64,000 nucleotides of DNA from Corynebacterium sp. 74A (GTDB lineage: Bacteria; Actinomycetota; Actinomycetes; Mycobacteriales; Mycobacteriaceae): positions 1 through 64,000 of the forward strand of contig NZ_PQMG01000007.1 in the NCBI RefSeq assembly GCF_008930665.1, given 5' to 3'. Positions 1 to 8,371 of this stretch are shown here, one piece after another. Under the pieces are notes generated by a model. The model did no database searches. It saw only the letters and a list, made by a program, of their open reading frames with translations, and was not told where the DNA came from. A program made the translations under genes and the position numbers. Each line of letters opens with the position of its first letter. The first letter of the stretch is position 1.

Positions 1-326
1 ACATGCGACCAAACAAACCCCAATCACAAGGGCACCTGATCCACACACAACCAAACACGCACACCACAACAAAAGCAGCACACATCAACAAAACAAAGCT
101 GGCACACTATCGAGTTCTCAAACAACACAGGCACAACCAATCGAGTCAGAATCCTGACTGTTTCGGAAGGCTTGGTATCAACGCTGTTTTCTTTTCGCCA
201 CTCTTCGTTGTTCTCTCACAACGTGGGGCGCTGTCGGTCGCGCTGACAGGAGATAAATCTACATAGATCGCTGGATACACGCAAATCCCCTGCTAGGAGG
301 GGATTTTAGAAGGATCTATAACCGTC
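1..326 (-). promoter_or_regulatory. rRNA operon promoter/leader region (16S gene lies off the left edge)
   Basis: There is no protein gene here. On the minus strand, positions 126-101 read GTTGTTTGAGAACTCGATAG followed by TGTGCC. This is the conserved actinobacterial pre-rRNA leader (box A-type antitermination/processing element) found shortly upstream of 16S rRNA. Transcription would run leftwards out of the window, so an rRNA operon should begin just beyond base 1. Its promoters should lie between about 130 and 280; I could not pick a convincing -35/-10 pair. The murA-then-rrn order agrees with what I recall of murA2 in C. glutamicum. A forward 87-codon reading frame at 3-266 is low-complexity Thr/His/Asn sequence and was not called. 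Confidence 0.8.
283..306 (-). terminator. hairpin terminator after murA
   Basis: Perfect 8-bp inverted repeat AAATCCCC / GGGGATTT with an 8-nt loop, 20 nt past the murA stop codon. The T-run is short on both strands, so it may be a weak terminator separating murA from the rRNA promoters. Confidence 0.6.
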
Positions 327-1601
327 TTAATCCTTGCCGTGGCGCGATGCCGAGACACGAGTGATCCGGGCGCCCAGCTGGTTGAGGGTCTCCACGAACT
401 GCGGATAGCCGCGATCGATATGGAAGACGTCATGCACTTCCGTCACCCCATCGGCGCACAAGGCCGCCAGCACCAGCCCGGCACCCGCGCGGATATCGGA
501 GGACCACACTGGGGTGGAGCTGAGCTGCTCGACCCCGCGGACCACGACGTGATGTCCATCCACGGAGGTGTCCGCGCCGAGGCGCTGCATCTCGTCCACG
601 AAGCGGAAGCGGGATTCAAAGACGTTCTCTGTAATCACGCTCATGCCTTCCGAGACCGCAGCCAGCCCGATCGACATCGGCTGCAGGTCCGTGGGGAATC
701 CCGGGAAGGGCAGGGTCTGGTAGTCCACGGCCGAGGGGCGAGAATCCATGCGGACGCGGAAACCGGTGTCATAGGTTTCCACCTCGGCACCGACGATCTT
801 GAGCTTTTCCAGCGCGATGTGCAGCGCCTGCGGGTTAATGCCGCCGACAGTAATATCGCCGCGCGTCATCGCTGCCGCATAGGCCCAAGTGCCGGCGACG
901 ATGCGATCGCCGATCACCTCGTGCTCGGCGGGATGCAGCTTATCTACGCCATCGATGGTGATAGTAGAGGTGCCTTCACCAGTGATCTGGGCACCCATCT
1001 CCTTGAGCAGCACGCAGAGATCGACGATCTCCGGCTCCCGCGCGGCATTATCTAAGACGGTGCGGCCCTCAGCCAGCACCGAGGCGGTGAGGATATTTTC
1101 TGTGGCCCCCACCGAGGGGAAGTCCAGCTGCACATAGGAGCCGCGCAGCGACTCGGCTTCGGTGACCACACAGCCGTGCTTGATATAGGTGCGCGCCCCG
1201 AGCTTCTCCAGCCCAGATTGGTGCATATCGAGCGGGCGCGAACCAATGGCATCGCCACCGGGCAGTGCCACCACGGCATGGCCACAGCGCGCGGTGAGCG
1301 GGCCGAGCACGCATACGGAGGCGCGGAATTGGCGCACGGCCTCGAAGTCGGCATTGCTCTGCGGCTGTGCCGGGGTGCTAATGCGCACGGTGGGTCCGTC
1401 AATATCCACGGTGCAGCCCAGGCCTTCTAGAACATCGCGCATGAGCGGGACATCGAGGATCTCGGGACAGTTGGTGAGCGTCGTCGTGCCCTCAGCCAGC
1501 AACGCGGCGGCCATGAGCTTGAGCACGCTGTTCTTCGCGCCGTGGACTTTCACAGCGCCCTGCAGCCGGGCGCCACCTTCAACCAAGAAATGTTCTTTCA
1601 C
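327..1601 (-). CDS. murA: UDP-N-acetylglucosamine 1-carboxyvinyltransferase
   Basis: First committed cytoplasmic step of peptidoglycan synthesis: transfers enolpyruvate from PEP to UDP-GlcNAc. The 424-aa length is normal for the family. The N-terminal substrate-binding GAKNS (Lys23, Asn24) is present, as is the active-site loop [15 protein letters not shown] at about 113-127. In that loop the Cys that most bacteria use as general acid (Cys115 in E. coli) is Asp117, the natural variant also found in mycobacteria, which makes MurA intrinsically insensitive to fosfomycin. The start is GTG at 1601, giving the typical [11 protein letters not shown]-terminus. It is divergent from pduO, with 76 bp between, and lies directly upstream of the rRNA leader. 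The family call is secure. Confidence 0.97.
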   Translation of the reverse strand: MKEHFLVEGGARLQGAVKVHGAKNSVLKLMAAALLAEGTTTLTNCPEILDVPLMRDVLEGLGCTVDIDGPTVRISTPAQPQSNADFEAVRQFRASVCVLGPLTARCGHAVVALPGGDAIGSRPLDMHQSGLEKLGARTYIKHGCVVTEAESLRGSYVQLDFPSVGATENILTASVLAEGRTVLDNAAREPEIVDLCVLLKEMGAQITGEGTSTITIDGVDKLHPAEHEVIGDRIVAGTWAYAAAMTRGDITVGGINPQALHIALEKLKIVGAEVETYDTGFRVRMDSRPSAVDYQTLPFPGFPTDLQPMSIGLAAVSEGMSVITENVFESRFRFVDEMQRLGADTSVDGHHVVVRGVEQLSSTPVWSSDIRAGAGLVLAALCADGVTEVHDVFHIDRGYPQFVETLNQLGARITRVSASRHGKD

Positions 1602-1677
1602 AGTGCACCAGCCTAGTGCCTTGGGGGCGGTTGTGCGCTACCTGCTTGGCGGCGACTTTTCCCTAGAATCGAGAACT

Positions 1678-2250
1678 ATGAGTGTTCATTTGACCAAGAT
1701 CTATACCCGCACCGGAGACGACGGCACCACGGGTCTGTCGGATTTTTCCCGCGTACCCAAAAATGATTCTCGCCTCCAGGCGTATGCGGACTGCGAGGAA
1801 ACCAATTGCGCCATCGGGGAGGTGCTGGCGCTGGCCTCCCCGAGCGAGGACGTGAGTGCGGTGCTGCGCCGGATACAAAATGAGCTTTTCGATTGCGGCG
1901 CGGACCTCGCCACCCCCGTCGTGGAGAATCCGAAGTATCCCCCGCTGCGCGTGGAGCCGGATTATATCGAGCGCCTCGAGCAGGACTGCGATCGTTTCAA
2001 TAAGGAGCTGCCGACTCTCGATTCCTTCATTCTTCCCGGTGGCACGCCTGCCTCGGCGCTGTTGCACACCGCGCGGGTGAAGGCTCGCCGCGCCGAGCGG
2101 GCCGCTTGGGCGGCCATCGCCGAGCACGGCGAGACGATGTCGGTACTGCCGGCGAAATATCTCAATCGTCTCAGTGATGCGCTCTTTATTTTGGGCCGGG
2201 TGGAAAACCAGGGCCGGGATGTGCGCTGGGTTCCCGGCGGCGAGCGCTAA
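1678..2250 (+). CDS. pduO: PduO-type ATP:cob(I)alamin adenosyltransferase
   Basis: A 190-aa protein that transfers the adenosyl group of ATP to cob(I)alamin, making coenzyme B12. The N-terminus KIYTRTGDDGTTGL is the ATP-binding signature of the PduO/MMAB family. The C-terminal helix with ...VLPAKYLNRLSDALFILGR is also diagnostic. The start is the ATG at 1678; a longer open frame exists upstream but lies antisense to murA. A TAGAAT hexamer at 1664-1669 sits 8 nt before the ATG and no Shine-Dalgarno is visible, so the mRNA is probably leaderless. It converges on ramA with a 15-bp gap. Function fits the cobalt importer and cobalamin riboswitch a few kb away. Confidence 0.95.
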   Translation: MSVHLTKIYTRTGDDGTTGLSDFSRVPKNDSRLQAYADCEETNCAIGEVLALASPSEDVSAVLRRIQNELFDCGADLATPVVENPKYPPLRVEPDYIERLEQDCDRFNKELPTLDSFILPGGTPASALLHTARVKARRAERAAWAAIAEHGETMSVLPAKYLNRLSDALFILGRVENQGRDVRWVPGGER

Positions 2251-2265
2251 AAGCAGCACGAGGCT

Positions 2266-3105
2266 TTAGGGCAGCGCGCCGATGCGGCGGGCGGCGTTGA
2301 CGGCCTCATACCGGGTGTGAGCGCCGAGCTTGCGCATGACCGAGCGCAGGTAGCTTTTCACGGTTTCGGCGCCGATGCCCATTTCCTCGGCAGCCTCGAC
2401 ATTGGTGTGCCCCAGGGCCACGCAGGCCAGCACGTCGAGCTCGCGGGCGGAGAGCTTGGTGGTCTGCTTTACGCGCACCGGGGAGACCAGCTGGTCACAG
2501 AGGCTTTCGATCTCCTTGCGCAGGTCTTCATCCCCCACGCGATTGGCCAGCATGCGCAGCTTGGAGTGGGTGGAGCGCACCTGCTCCCATTCGGCACCGT
2601 TCATCACGCGCCCGGGCTTGGCCCCGCTGCCGCCGGCATCGCCGCGTCGGAGCGCGCTATTGACGGCCAAGTCTTGTTCGAGAGTGCGGGCGGTCATGGT
2701 GACTTCCTCAATCACCTTGTCGCCCAGACGCACGGGAGAGTGCACGCCCACGTAGAGCACGCCGCGCACATCGCGTTGCACGATCACGGGCACAGCCACG
2801 ATGGAGTGCAGGCCCTCGTCCTGGATGGGCTTGTCGTGCTCATGAGAAATGATGGAGGCACGGGTGTAATCAGAGACGCCCACCGGTCGGCGGGAGGAGA
2901 CAACGCGGCCGCCGACGCCGGCGCCGGGCTCAATCACGAGATTCTGCAGAGCCGGGGTGCGCAGCCCTACCCAGGCACTGATTTGGAGCCGGCTATCGGG
3001 TAGCACCGTGGCATACATGGTAACCGGAATACCGGTGGCGGTCTTCAGTGTGGTGAGTGCTGCGCGAATCGCTTCTTCGTCATCCTTGAGACGCTGCGGA
3101 TCCAT
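2266..3105 (-). CDS. ramA: LuxR-family carbon-metabolism regulator RamA
   Basis: A 279-aa transcription factor with an N-terminal GAF-like domain (about 15-170) and a C-terminal LuxR helix-turn-helix (about 215-279, SARELDVLACVALGHTNVEAAEEMGIGAETVKSYLR). The C-terminal 60 residues and the stretch around VGLRTPALQNLVIEPG match my memory of C. glutamicum RamA, which activates acetate, glyoxylate-bypass and other carbon genes and represses itself. The start is the ATG at 3105, behind AGGAAGAAG; an in-frame upstream extension to 3201 has no support. The 5' region holds several G/C runs of the sort RamA binds. The CoA transferase gene cat, a plausible target, lies 9 kb away. Confidence 0.95.
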   Translation of the reverse strand: MDPQRLKDDEEAIRAALTTLKTATGIPVTMYATVLPDSRLQISAWVGLRTPALQNLVIEPGAGVGGRVVSSRRPVGVSDYTRASIISHEHDKPIQDEGLHSIVAVPVIVQRDVRGVLYVGVHSPVRLGDKVIEEVTMTARTLEQDLAVNSALRRGDAGGSGAKPGRVMNGAEWEQVRSTHSKLRMLANRVGDEDLRKEIESLCDQLVSPVRVKQTTKLSARELDVLACVALGHTNVEAAEEMGIGAETVKSYLRSVMRKLGAHTRYEAVNAARRIGALP

Positions 3106-3624
3106 ACTCTTCTTCCTGCGTTGTTCACCTAATGCCGGTCCGGGGGATCGGCACCTCCCATGGCATGTAGCTACGGGGAGGTAGTGGGTGCCCCTGTTCA
3201 CACCCGCCTCGCTTAGGTTGCTCGTAGGACAGGATTATAAACAAGAAACGGGGGTAATCATAAGTACTTAGGGGAAGTTTTCCGCACCGCCTGAGATGAA
3301 AAGTTCACAATCTCCCCCTTTATCCCCCTTTATGGGTGCACCCGCCTTTAGTCCTTCCACCTCCCCCGCCGCGCCATTTTCTCGGTAAATATTTATCTCC
3401 CTCTCAGCTTTACGCCACAAATCTCGCACCCCACCCCCGCCACTAAATCTGCAGGTAAAAGCCCTTCTGGAGACTCAGACAGGTCATTTACCCCCGTCAG
3501 TACACCCTCCCCACCCCACTGCAGCAGATCCGCTATTACGTCCCGCGTGGTGAGATCAGGGGGTTAAGAGCGCCCAATTGCGAAACAAGTTAGAACAAAC
3601 ACGCACGTGGGTTTAGCGCCATTT
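3106..3624 (-). promoter_or_regulatory. ramA upstream region with candidate RamA/RamB sites
   Basis: About 520 bp without a gene, between the cbiO stop and ramA. It holds repeated runs of 4-5 C or G flanked by A/T: GGGGG at 3250-3254, a perfect tandem 10-bp repeat CCCCCTTTAT at 3314-3323 and 3324-3333, CCCCC near 3367, and further runs near 3491 and 3560. The described RamA motif is a tandem of short A/T-bounded G or C stretches, so these are candidate autoregulatory sites. Which of them are real is not decidable by eye, and I did not locate a convincing -10/-35 pair. Confidence 0.5.
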
Positions 3625-3627
3625 AGA

Positions 3628-3643
3628 GTGACATATATCACTC
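3628..3643. promoter_or_regulatory. GlxR(CRP)-like palindrome overlapping the cbiO stop
   Basis: The sequence AGTGACATATATCACT matches the corynebacterial GlxR consensus TGTGA-NN-TA-NN-TCACA at all core positions and differs only at the two outermost bases. It overlaps the cbiO stop codon, about 520 bp upstream of ramA. The slightly longer arms AGAGTGA/TCACTCT could alternatively form a weak cbiO terminator hairpin. Confidence 0.4.
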
Positions 3644-4465
3644 TGGACGGTGGGGCTGTGCGAGGACATCGGCGGCCGTGAGTACGTCACGACCCAGTGC
3701 TCGCGAGACCAGTGGCGCCCACGGAAGCTCTAGGCGCGCCTGCTCGATGAGGTCGGTATCCGTCATGATCTCCGCGCAGGCCCCGCTGCGCACCACCCCG
3801 CCCGTGAGCACTGCCGCGGTATCGGCGAAGGCATAGGCGAGGTTCACGTCATGGGTCGAGAGCACAATGGCGGTACCCTCCTCACGCAGCAACGCGAGGG
3901 TGCGCAGCAGCTGGGCAGAGCCGGCCGGATCGAGCCCCGCGGTGGGCTCGTCCAGCAGGAGCACCCGTGGCCGCATGGCCAATGCCCCGGCCAAGCTCAC
4001 CCGCTTGCGCTGCCCATAGGACAACTGCTGCGGCACGCGCTCAGCAAGGTCGGTGATCTCGGCGCGCTCCATCGCCCATTCCACCCGCGCCGCGATCTCC
4101 TTCTCGGAGAGCCCCTGGTTGGTGGGGCCATAGGAAACGTCGGCACGCACGGAGACGCCGAAGATCTGGTCATCTGGTTCTTGGAGCACCAGCTGAATCA
4201 CCGAACGGGCGCGGTTGCGGCCGGCGCGATCATAGGCTGCGGGGGCGGCGTCGATAAGCACCTGCCCACGCTGCGGCTGCAGTGCCCCCGCCATGAGCTT
4301 CATCAGGGTGGATTTTCCGGAACCATTGGCGCCGAGCAGGGCCACGGCGTCGCCGCGCTCGATATGCAGCTGCACATCGTGCAGCACCGCGGGCCCGTGC
4401 GGGTAGGCGAAGCTGACGGCGTCGAGGCCGAGGAGAGGATGGGGGGTTGTCAAAGGTCTCACCAC
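3638..4465 (-). CDS. cbiO: cobalt ECF-type ABC transporter ATPase CbiO
   Basis: A 275-aa ATP-binding subunit that energises Co2+ uptake with CbiM, CbiN and CbiQ. Walker A is GANGSGKST at 45-53, the Q-loop is QEPDDQIFG at about 95-103, the signature is LSYGQ at 148-152, and Walker B is VLLLDEP at 168-174; the LQEPDDQIFGVSV stretch is typical of ECF ATPases. The start is GTG at 4465, overlapping the end of cbiQ by 7 nt, which indicates translational coupling in a cbiMNQO operon. It is the last gene of the operon. Confidence 0.94.
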   Translation of the reverse strand: MVRPLTTPHPLLGLDAVSFAYPHGPAVLHDVQLHIERGDAVALLGANGSGKSTLMKLMAGALQPQRGQVLIDAAPAAYDRAGRNRARSVIQLVLQEPDDQIFGVSVRADVSYGPTNQGLSEKEIAARVEWAMERAEITDLAERVPQQLSYGQRKRVSLAGALAMRPRVLLLDEPTAGLDPAGSAQLLRTLALLREEGTAIVLSTHDVNLAYAFADTAAVLTGGVVRSGACAEIMTDTDLIEQARLELPWAPLVSRALGRDVLTAADVLAQPHRPE

Positions 4466-5193
4466 ACAACGGGGATTAGGCCCACGGCACAGACCGCGGC
4501 CAGGCAGACAAGGATGATCGCCAGGCGCGCGGGCCGGGCGGGAGTGAAGGTGCCGTAGACGGCTGCCGCGGCGTTATCGGCGCGCAGCTCGAGGCCCTCC
4601 TGCAAGCGCTGGGCCCGCTGGAAGGCCGCCAGGAAGAGATTGGCTGCCTGATCGGCGACCGAACGCAGAAAGCGCCGCCAGGAGCTATGCCCCAACCGCT
4701 GTGCCTGCGCGTGCCACATCGCCTGCGACTGGGTGTAGAGGAGCGAGGAAAAGCGGTAGATGTGCATGCTCACCACGACGAGAGTCTCGGGGATCCCGAT
4801 CCGCCGCGCCCAAGTGAGCTGGGCGGCAATGGGGGTGCTGAGGGCATAAAGCATGGTGATACTCATGCCCACCAAGCTGCGGCCTGCGACAACCGCAGCG
4901 TGGGCGACGCCGCCCTCGACCAGCACGAGACCGCTGGGGGTCAGGTTGATCATCAGCGGCCAGATACCGAGCACGATAAACCCGAAGGGGGCGAGCACGA
5001 GCCCGATATAGAGCCGCCAGTCCACTTGCGCCCGCGCCGCCGCGAGCAGAACGATCACCAATAGCACTGGCAATACGGGAAGCGGCGGCAGCGCGAGGGC
5101 TAAGACTAGTGCGCCGCCGAAGGCAAACACCTTTTCCGACACGCTGTGCTGTGCCCAGGGAGAGCGGGCGGCAGCGATGTCGAGTGGATTCAT
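4459..5193 (-). CDS. cbiQ: cobalt ECF transporter transmembrane subunit CbiQ
   Basis: A 244-aa integral membrane T-component that couples CbiO ATP hydrolysis to the CbiMN substrate unit. It starts MNPLDIAAARSPW, typical of CbiQ, and has several hydrophobic helices (about 25-60, 70-90, 100-125, 225-244). The cytoplasmic coupling region with the AxxAAFxRAxRLxExLxxR pattern occurs near residue 190. The ATG at 5193 overlaps the cbiN stop in an ATGA junction. A longer in-frame extension to 5352 is rejected because it overlaps cbiN and is Arg-rich non-membrane sequence. Confidence 0.93.
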   Translation of the reverse strand: MNPLDIAAARSPWAQHSVSEKVFAFGGALVLALALPPLPVLPVLLVIVLLAAARAQVDWRLYIGLVLAPFGFIVLGIWPLMINLTPSGLVLVEGGVAHAAVVAGRSLVGMSITMLYALSTPIAAQLTWARRIGIPETLVVVSMHIYRFSSLLYTQSQAMWHAQAQRLGHSSWRRFLRSVADQAANLFLAAFQRAQRLQEGLELRADNAAAAVYGTFTPARPARLAIILVCLAAVCAVGLIPVVW

Positions 5194-5522
5194 CGTGGCG
5201 TGGAACTCTGCGCCTGCTCTTGCGCCCACTTCGTGCGTCCGCGGTATAACCCAATCACATAGCCGAGTAGGCCGGCGCCGAGGGCAGCTTGGAGGGCGAA
5301 GAGTCCGGACTCCACCTCGCCGGGCAGCTCGCCGACGAGCGGCTCGAACCACGGCTCATAGCCGGGATTGACTTCCTCCACGATGGTTTCTGCGCTGGAG
5401 TCGGTGCCAACGAAGTGCTCCTCCGCGTCCTTGTCTCCGACGTTGAAGAACATGGGAAATGCGGCGATGAAGATGGCCGCGAGGATGAGCGCAATAGTCA
5501 CGCCAGTGTTGTTCTTTTTCAT
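5190..5522 (-). CDS. cbiN: cobalt transport accessory protein CbiN
   Basis: A 110-aa small membrane protein with two helices (about 7-27 and 74-94) separated by an acidic extracytoplasmic loop, including GTDSSAETIVEEVNPGYEPWFEPL. This is the normal CbiN layout. CbiN assists metal loading of CbiM. It is joined to both neighbours by 4-nt ATGA overlaps, consistent with one translationally coupled operon. Confidence 0.93.
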   Translation of the reverse strand: MKKNNTGVTIALILAAIFIAAFPMFFNVGDKDAEEHFVGTDSSAETIVEEVNPGYEPWFEPLVGELPGEVESGLFALQAALGAGLLGYVIGLYRGRTKWAQEQAQSSTPR

Positions 5523-6235
5523 GCCTTCTGCCCTTCCTTTGGCTTATCGACGCTCTCCTGCTGCACACTGGCCTCCTCGCGGCCGCCCAGCACTCCCAGC
5601 AGGGAAAGCTCGCGGGCCGCGATGGTGCGCAGCGAACGGAAAATCAGCACCGTGATGATGGATTCCACGACTGCAAGCGGCAGCTGCGTGGGCGCGTACA
5701 GCGCGAGGAAGGTCATGGCCGAGTTAAAGAAGCCATTGGCGTGGTGGGCACCGGCCAGCTGAAAGGCGGTGACCACATAGGTGGAAAGATCGGCAAAGAA
5801 CGCAGCCAGTGCGATGCCAATGGTGGCACTACCGCCGGCCTTACGAACCGCTATCCACGCGCCATAGCCGATCCAGGGACCAACGATGGCCATGGAGAAG
5901 ATATTGGCGCCTAGGGTGGTGATGCCGCCGTGGGCGAGCAGGAGCGCTTGGAAGAGCAGCACGATACTGCCCAGAAACGCCATGACGGGCGGTTTAAAAA
6001 GGACCGCTCCGAGCCCGGTGCCGGTGGCGTGGGAGGAGGAGCCGGTCACGGAGGGGATCTTCAGTGCTGAAAGCACGAAAGTGAAGGCGCCGGCGGCGCC
6101 GAGAAGAAGTCCTGTTTCCGGCTTTTCCTTCAGTTGCTTGTTTACGCGGATTGCTCCGTGGATCACGAAAGGTGCGGCAGCCACACCCCAGCCCACGGCC
6201 TGCTCAATAGGCAGGAATCCTTCTGCAATATGCAT
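5519..6235 (-). CDS. cbiM: cobalt-binding substrate component CbiM
   Basis: A 238-aa multi-pass membrane protein that binds Co2+ through its extreme N-terminus. The sequence starts exactly MHIAEGFLP, in which the N-terminal amine, His2 and a later His form the metal site, so the start is fixed at 6235. Conserved SSSHATGTGLGAVLF and the His of LLLAHGG are present. It is the first gene of cbiMNQO and sits behind a cobalamin riboswitch. There is no clear Shine-Dalgarno; a small hairpin (AAGAAACG / CGTTTCTT, 6241-6258) lies just before the start and may belong to the expression platform. Confidence 0.95.
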   Translation of the reverse strand: MHIAEGFLPIEQAVGWGVAAAPFVIHGAIRVNKQLKEKPETGLLLGAAGAFTFVLSALKIPSVTGSSSHATGTGLGAVLFKPPVMAFLGSIVLLFQALLLAHGGITTLGANIFSMAIVGPWIGYGAWIAVRKAGGSATIGIALAAFFADLSTYVVTAFQLAGAHHANGFFNSAMTFLALYAPTQLPLAVVESIITVLIFRSLRTIAARELSLLGVLGGREEASVQQESVDKPKEGQKA

Positions 6236-6334
6236 GGTGGAAGAAACGCTCGTTTCTTTGACTCATGTCCGGGTGAGTCCTCGCACCAGAACCGGTTTGC
6301 GCCGAACTGGGCTGATCGATATGTGTTCGGCTAT

Positions 6335-6490
6335 CGTGTCGCGGCCGGTCTCCTGGCTTGGCTCTAGGCATCTCGGATGCACCTTCCCGCAGCGGCTGCT
6401 GCAGTGGTAAGCCGGGGTGTGTATCCGGCGATTGTTCTCCGAGAGCCTGCGTCTCAATAAATGCTGAGGCGAGCCCTACAGTGGCGAGGT
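6335..6490 (-). ncRNA. cobalamin (AdoCbl) riboswitch upstream of cbiM
   Basis: Reading the minus strand, the B12-box motif AGCCAGGAGACCGGCC lies at about 6358-6343. It is preceded by GGGAAGGTGCATCCGAGATG (about 6390-6371) and further upstream by GGCTTACCACTGC, which together give the conserved core of a cobalamin riboswitch. It is in the right orientation, about 105 nt before cbiM, so repression of cobalt uptake by adenosylcobalamin is expected. The 5' boundary is approximate. Confidence 0.88.
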
Positions 6491-6599
6491 CCGCTGCGGC
6501 GTGGCATGACGCTGAACCGCATTCCCGTTCTCCGCGACTTACTCACCATAACGCCGTGCGCTGCTACGCGGGGATTTACTCCCCATATAGGGGTACGTC

Positions 6600-6619
6600 G
6601 ATAGACCCCTTTGTCTATC
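6600..6619. promoter_or_regulatory. McbR-type operator in the cysK promoter
   Basis: TAGAC-CCCTTT-GTCTA at 6602-6617 matches exactly the TAGAC-N6-GTCTA operator I recall for McbR, the S-adenosylhomocysteine-responsive repressor of corynebacterial sulfur and methionine genes. The arms extend to GATAGAC/GTCTATC. A -10-like TAATACT follows at 6624, so the operator would cover the -35/spacer region of cysK. Confidence 0.8.
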
Positions 6620-6713
6620 TGTGTAATACTATCCTGTCTGGTAATTGTGCGAACGGGACATTATGCTGGGGAGCGGTAACTTAATTATCGACTTTTAAAG
6701 GAGTGCCTGACTC

Positions 6714-7658
6714 ATGTCGCGCATCTATAACAACGTCACCGAGCTCGTCGGCGGCACCCCGCTGGTTCGCCTCAATCGCCTCACCGAGGGCCTCGACGCC
6801 AAGGTACTGGTCAAGCTCGAGTTCTATAACCCGGCCAATAGCGTTAAGGACCGCATTGGTAAGGCCATTATCGACGCCGCCGAGCAGTCCGGTGAGCTAC
6901 AGGCAGGCGGCACCATCGTGGAGGCCACCTCCGGCAACACCGGTATCGCCCTGGCCCTGATCGGCGCCGCCCGCGGCTATAACGTAGTGCTCACCATGCC
7001 CGAGACAATGTCTATGGAGCGCCGCATCATGTTGCGTGCCTATGGCGCGGAAATCGTGCTGACCCCGGGTTCGGCCGGCATGCAGGGCGCCGTCGATAAG
7101 GCGCACGAGGTAGTGGAGCAGCGCGAGGGAGCTATCCTGGCGCGCCAGTTCTCCAACGCCGCCAACCCGAAGATCCACCGCGAGACCACCGCGGAAGAGA
7201 TCTGGAACGACACCGACGGCAAGCTAGACATCTTCCTCGCCGGCTTCGGTACCGGCGGCACCATCACCGGCGTGGGCACCGTGCTCAAGGAGCGCAAGCC
7301 GGAGGTGGAGATCATCGGCATGGAGCCCGCTGATTCCCCGCTGCTCACCGAGGGCAAGGCCTCCTCCCATAAGATTCAGGGCCTGGGTGCGAACTTCATC
7401 CCCGAGGTGCTGGATCGCAAGGTGATCGATGAGATCGTCACCGTCACCAACGAGGATGCCATCGCCACCGCCCGCGCCCTGGCCGAGCAGGAGGGCATCC
7501 TCGGCGGCATCTCCTCCGGCGCCAACGTCTTCGCCGCACTGCGCGAGGCCAAGAAGCCGGAGAACAAGGGCAAGACCATCGTCACCGTCGTGTGCGACTA
7601 CGGCGAGCGCTACGCCTCCACCGTCCTCTTCGAGGATGTGCGCGCAGAGTTCAACTAG
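6714..7658 (+). CDS. cysK: O-acetylserine (thiol)-lyase / cysteine synthase A
   Basis: A 314-aa PLP enzyme making L-cysteine from O-acetylserine and sulfide. The PLP lysine is Lys45 in NSVKDRIG. The substrate loop TSGNTG is at about 72-77, the phosphate-binding GTGGT at 179-183, and the SSGAN loop near 266. The start ATG at 6714 has AAAGGAG 9-15 nt upstream. It is followed 26 nt later by cysE, so the two steps of cysteine synthesis are co-transcribed and probably McbR-controlled through the palindrome at 6600-6619. Confidence 0.97.
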   Translation: MSRIYNNVTELVGGTPLVRLNRLTEGLDAKVLVKLEFYNPANSVKDRIGKAIIDAAEQSGELQAGGTIVEATSGNTGIALALIGAARGYNVVLTMPETMSMERRIMLRAYGAEIVLTPGSAGMQGAVDKAHEVVEQREGAILARQFSNAANPKIHRETTAEEIWNDTDGKLDIFLAGFGTGGTITGVGTVLKERKPEVEIIGMEPADSPLLTEGKASSHKIQGLGANFIPEVLDRKVIDEIVTVTNEDAIATARALAEQEGILGGISSGANVFAALREAKKPENKGKTIVTVVCDYGERYASTVLFEDVRAEFN

Positions 7659-7684
7659 CACACTCTGAGGTAGGATCGACCCTC

Positions 7685-8284
7685 ATGATCGCTGTCATCT
7701 CCACCGCCATCTCCCACATGCGCGAAGATCTCCGCAATGCCCGCGAGCACGACCCCGCCGCCCGCGGGGACATGGAAAACGCCATCGTCTATTCGGGGCT
7801 CCACGCCATCTGGGCGCACCGCGTCGCCCACGCCCTGTGGGTGCGCAATTACCGCGGCCCCGCCCGCGTGCTCGCGCAATGCGCCCGCTTCCTCACCGGG
7901 GTGGAGATTCACCCAGGCGCCACCATTGGCCGCCGTTTCTTCATCGATCACGGCATGGGCATCGTCATCGGCGAAACCGCGGAGATCGGCGATGGCGTCA
8001 TGCTCTATCACGGCGTCACCCTAGGCGGGCAGGTGCTCACCCAAACCAAGCGCCACCCCACCCTCGAAGACGATGTGGTGGTGGGCGCTGGGGCGAAGGT
8101 CCTGGGCCCGATCACCATCGGCAAGGGCTCGGCGATCGGCGCCAACGCGGTCGTCACCAAGGACGTGCCCTGCGAGCACATCGCCGTGGGCGTGCCCGCG
8201 AAGATGCGGCCCCGCGAGTCCTCCGAGTGCGTGAAGCTGGTGGACCCCGACCGCTACGTGCCGGGCAACGATTACACGATTTAA
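7685..8284 (+). CDS. cysE: serine O-acetyltransferase
   Basis: A 199-aa short-form enzyme that acetylates L-serine to O-acetylserine for CysK. Hexapeptide left-handed beta-helix repeats run from about 72 to 165 ([39 protein letters not shown], ...[17 protein letters not shown]). His residues of the DHG and YHGVTLGG motifs are present. The protein ends ...DYTI; a C-terminal Ile is what inserts into the CysK active site in the cysteine synthase complex, so complex formation is likely. The start ATG at 7685 is behind AGGTAGGA. A strong terminator follows. Confidence 0.96.
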   Translation: MIAVISTAISHMREDLRNAREHDPAARGDMENAIVYSGLHAIWAHRVAHALWVRNYRGPARVLAQCARFLTGVEIHPGATIGRRFFIDHGMGIVIGETAEIGDGVMLYHGVTLGGQVLTQTKRHPTLEDDVVVGAGAKVLGPITIGKGSAIGANAVVTKDVPCEHIAVGVPAKMRPRESSECVKLVDPDRYVPGNDYTI

Positions 8285-8294
8285 AGACACACAC

Positions 8295-8326
8295 ACTCCC
8301 AACGGTGCTACCCGTTGGGAGTTTTT
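8295..8326 (+). terminator. rho-independent terminator after cysE
   Basis: Perfect 11-bp stem (ACTCCCAACGG / CCGTTGGGAGT, 6-nt loop) followed by a T-run, 10 nt after the cysE stop. Confidence 0.92.
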
Positions 8327-8371
8327 CTGTGCCTCGGCTGCGGCGCGTGCCCCAGCTGGCTCGCGCCGTGG

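Noticed and set aside
3..266. 87-codon forward reading frame
   Set aside because: Low-complexity His/Thr/Asn translation in the rRNA leader region; no family match, and the opposite-strand leader motif explains the sequence.
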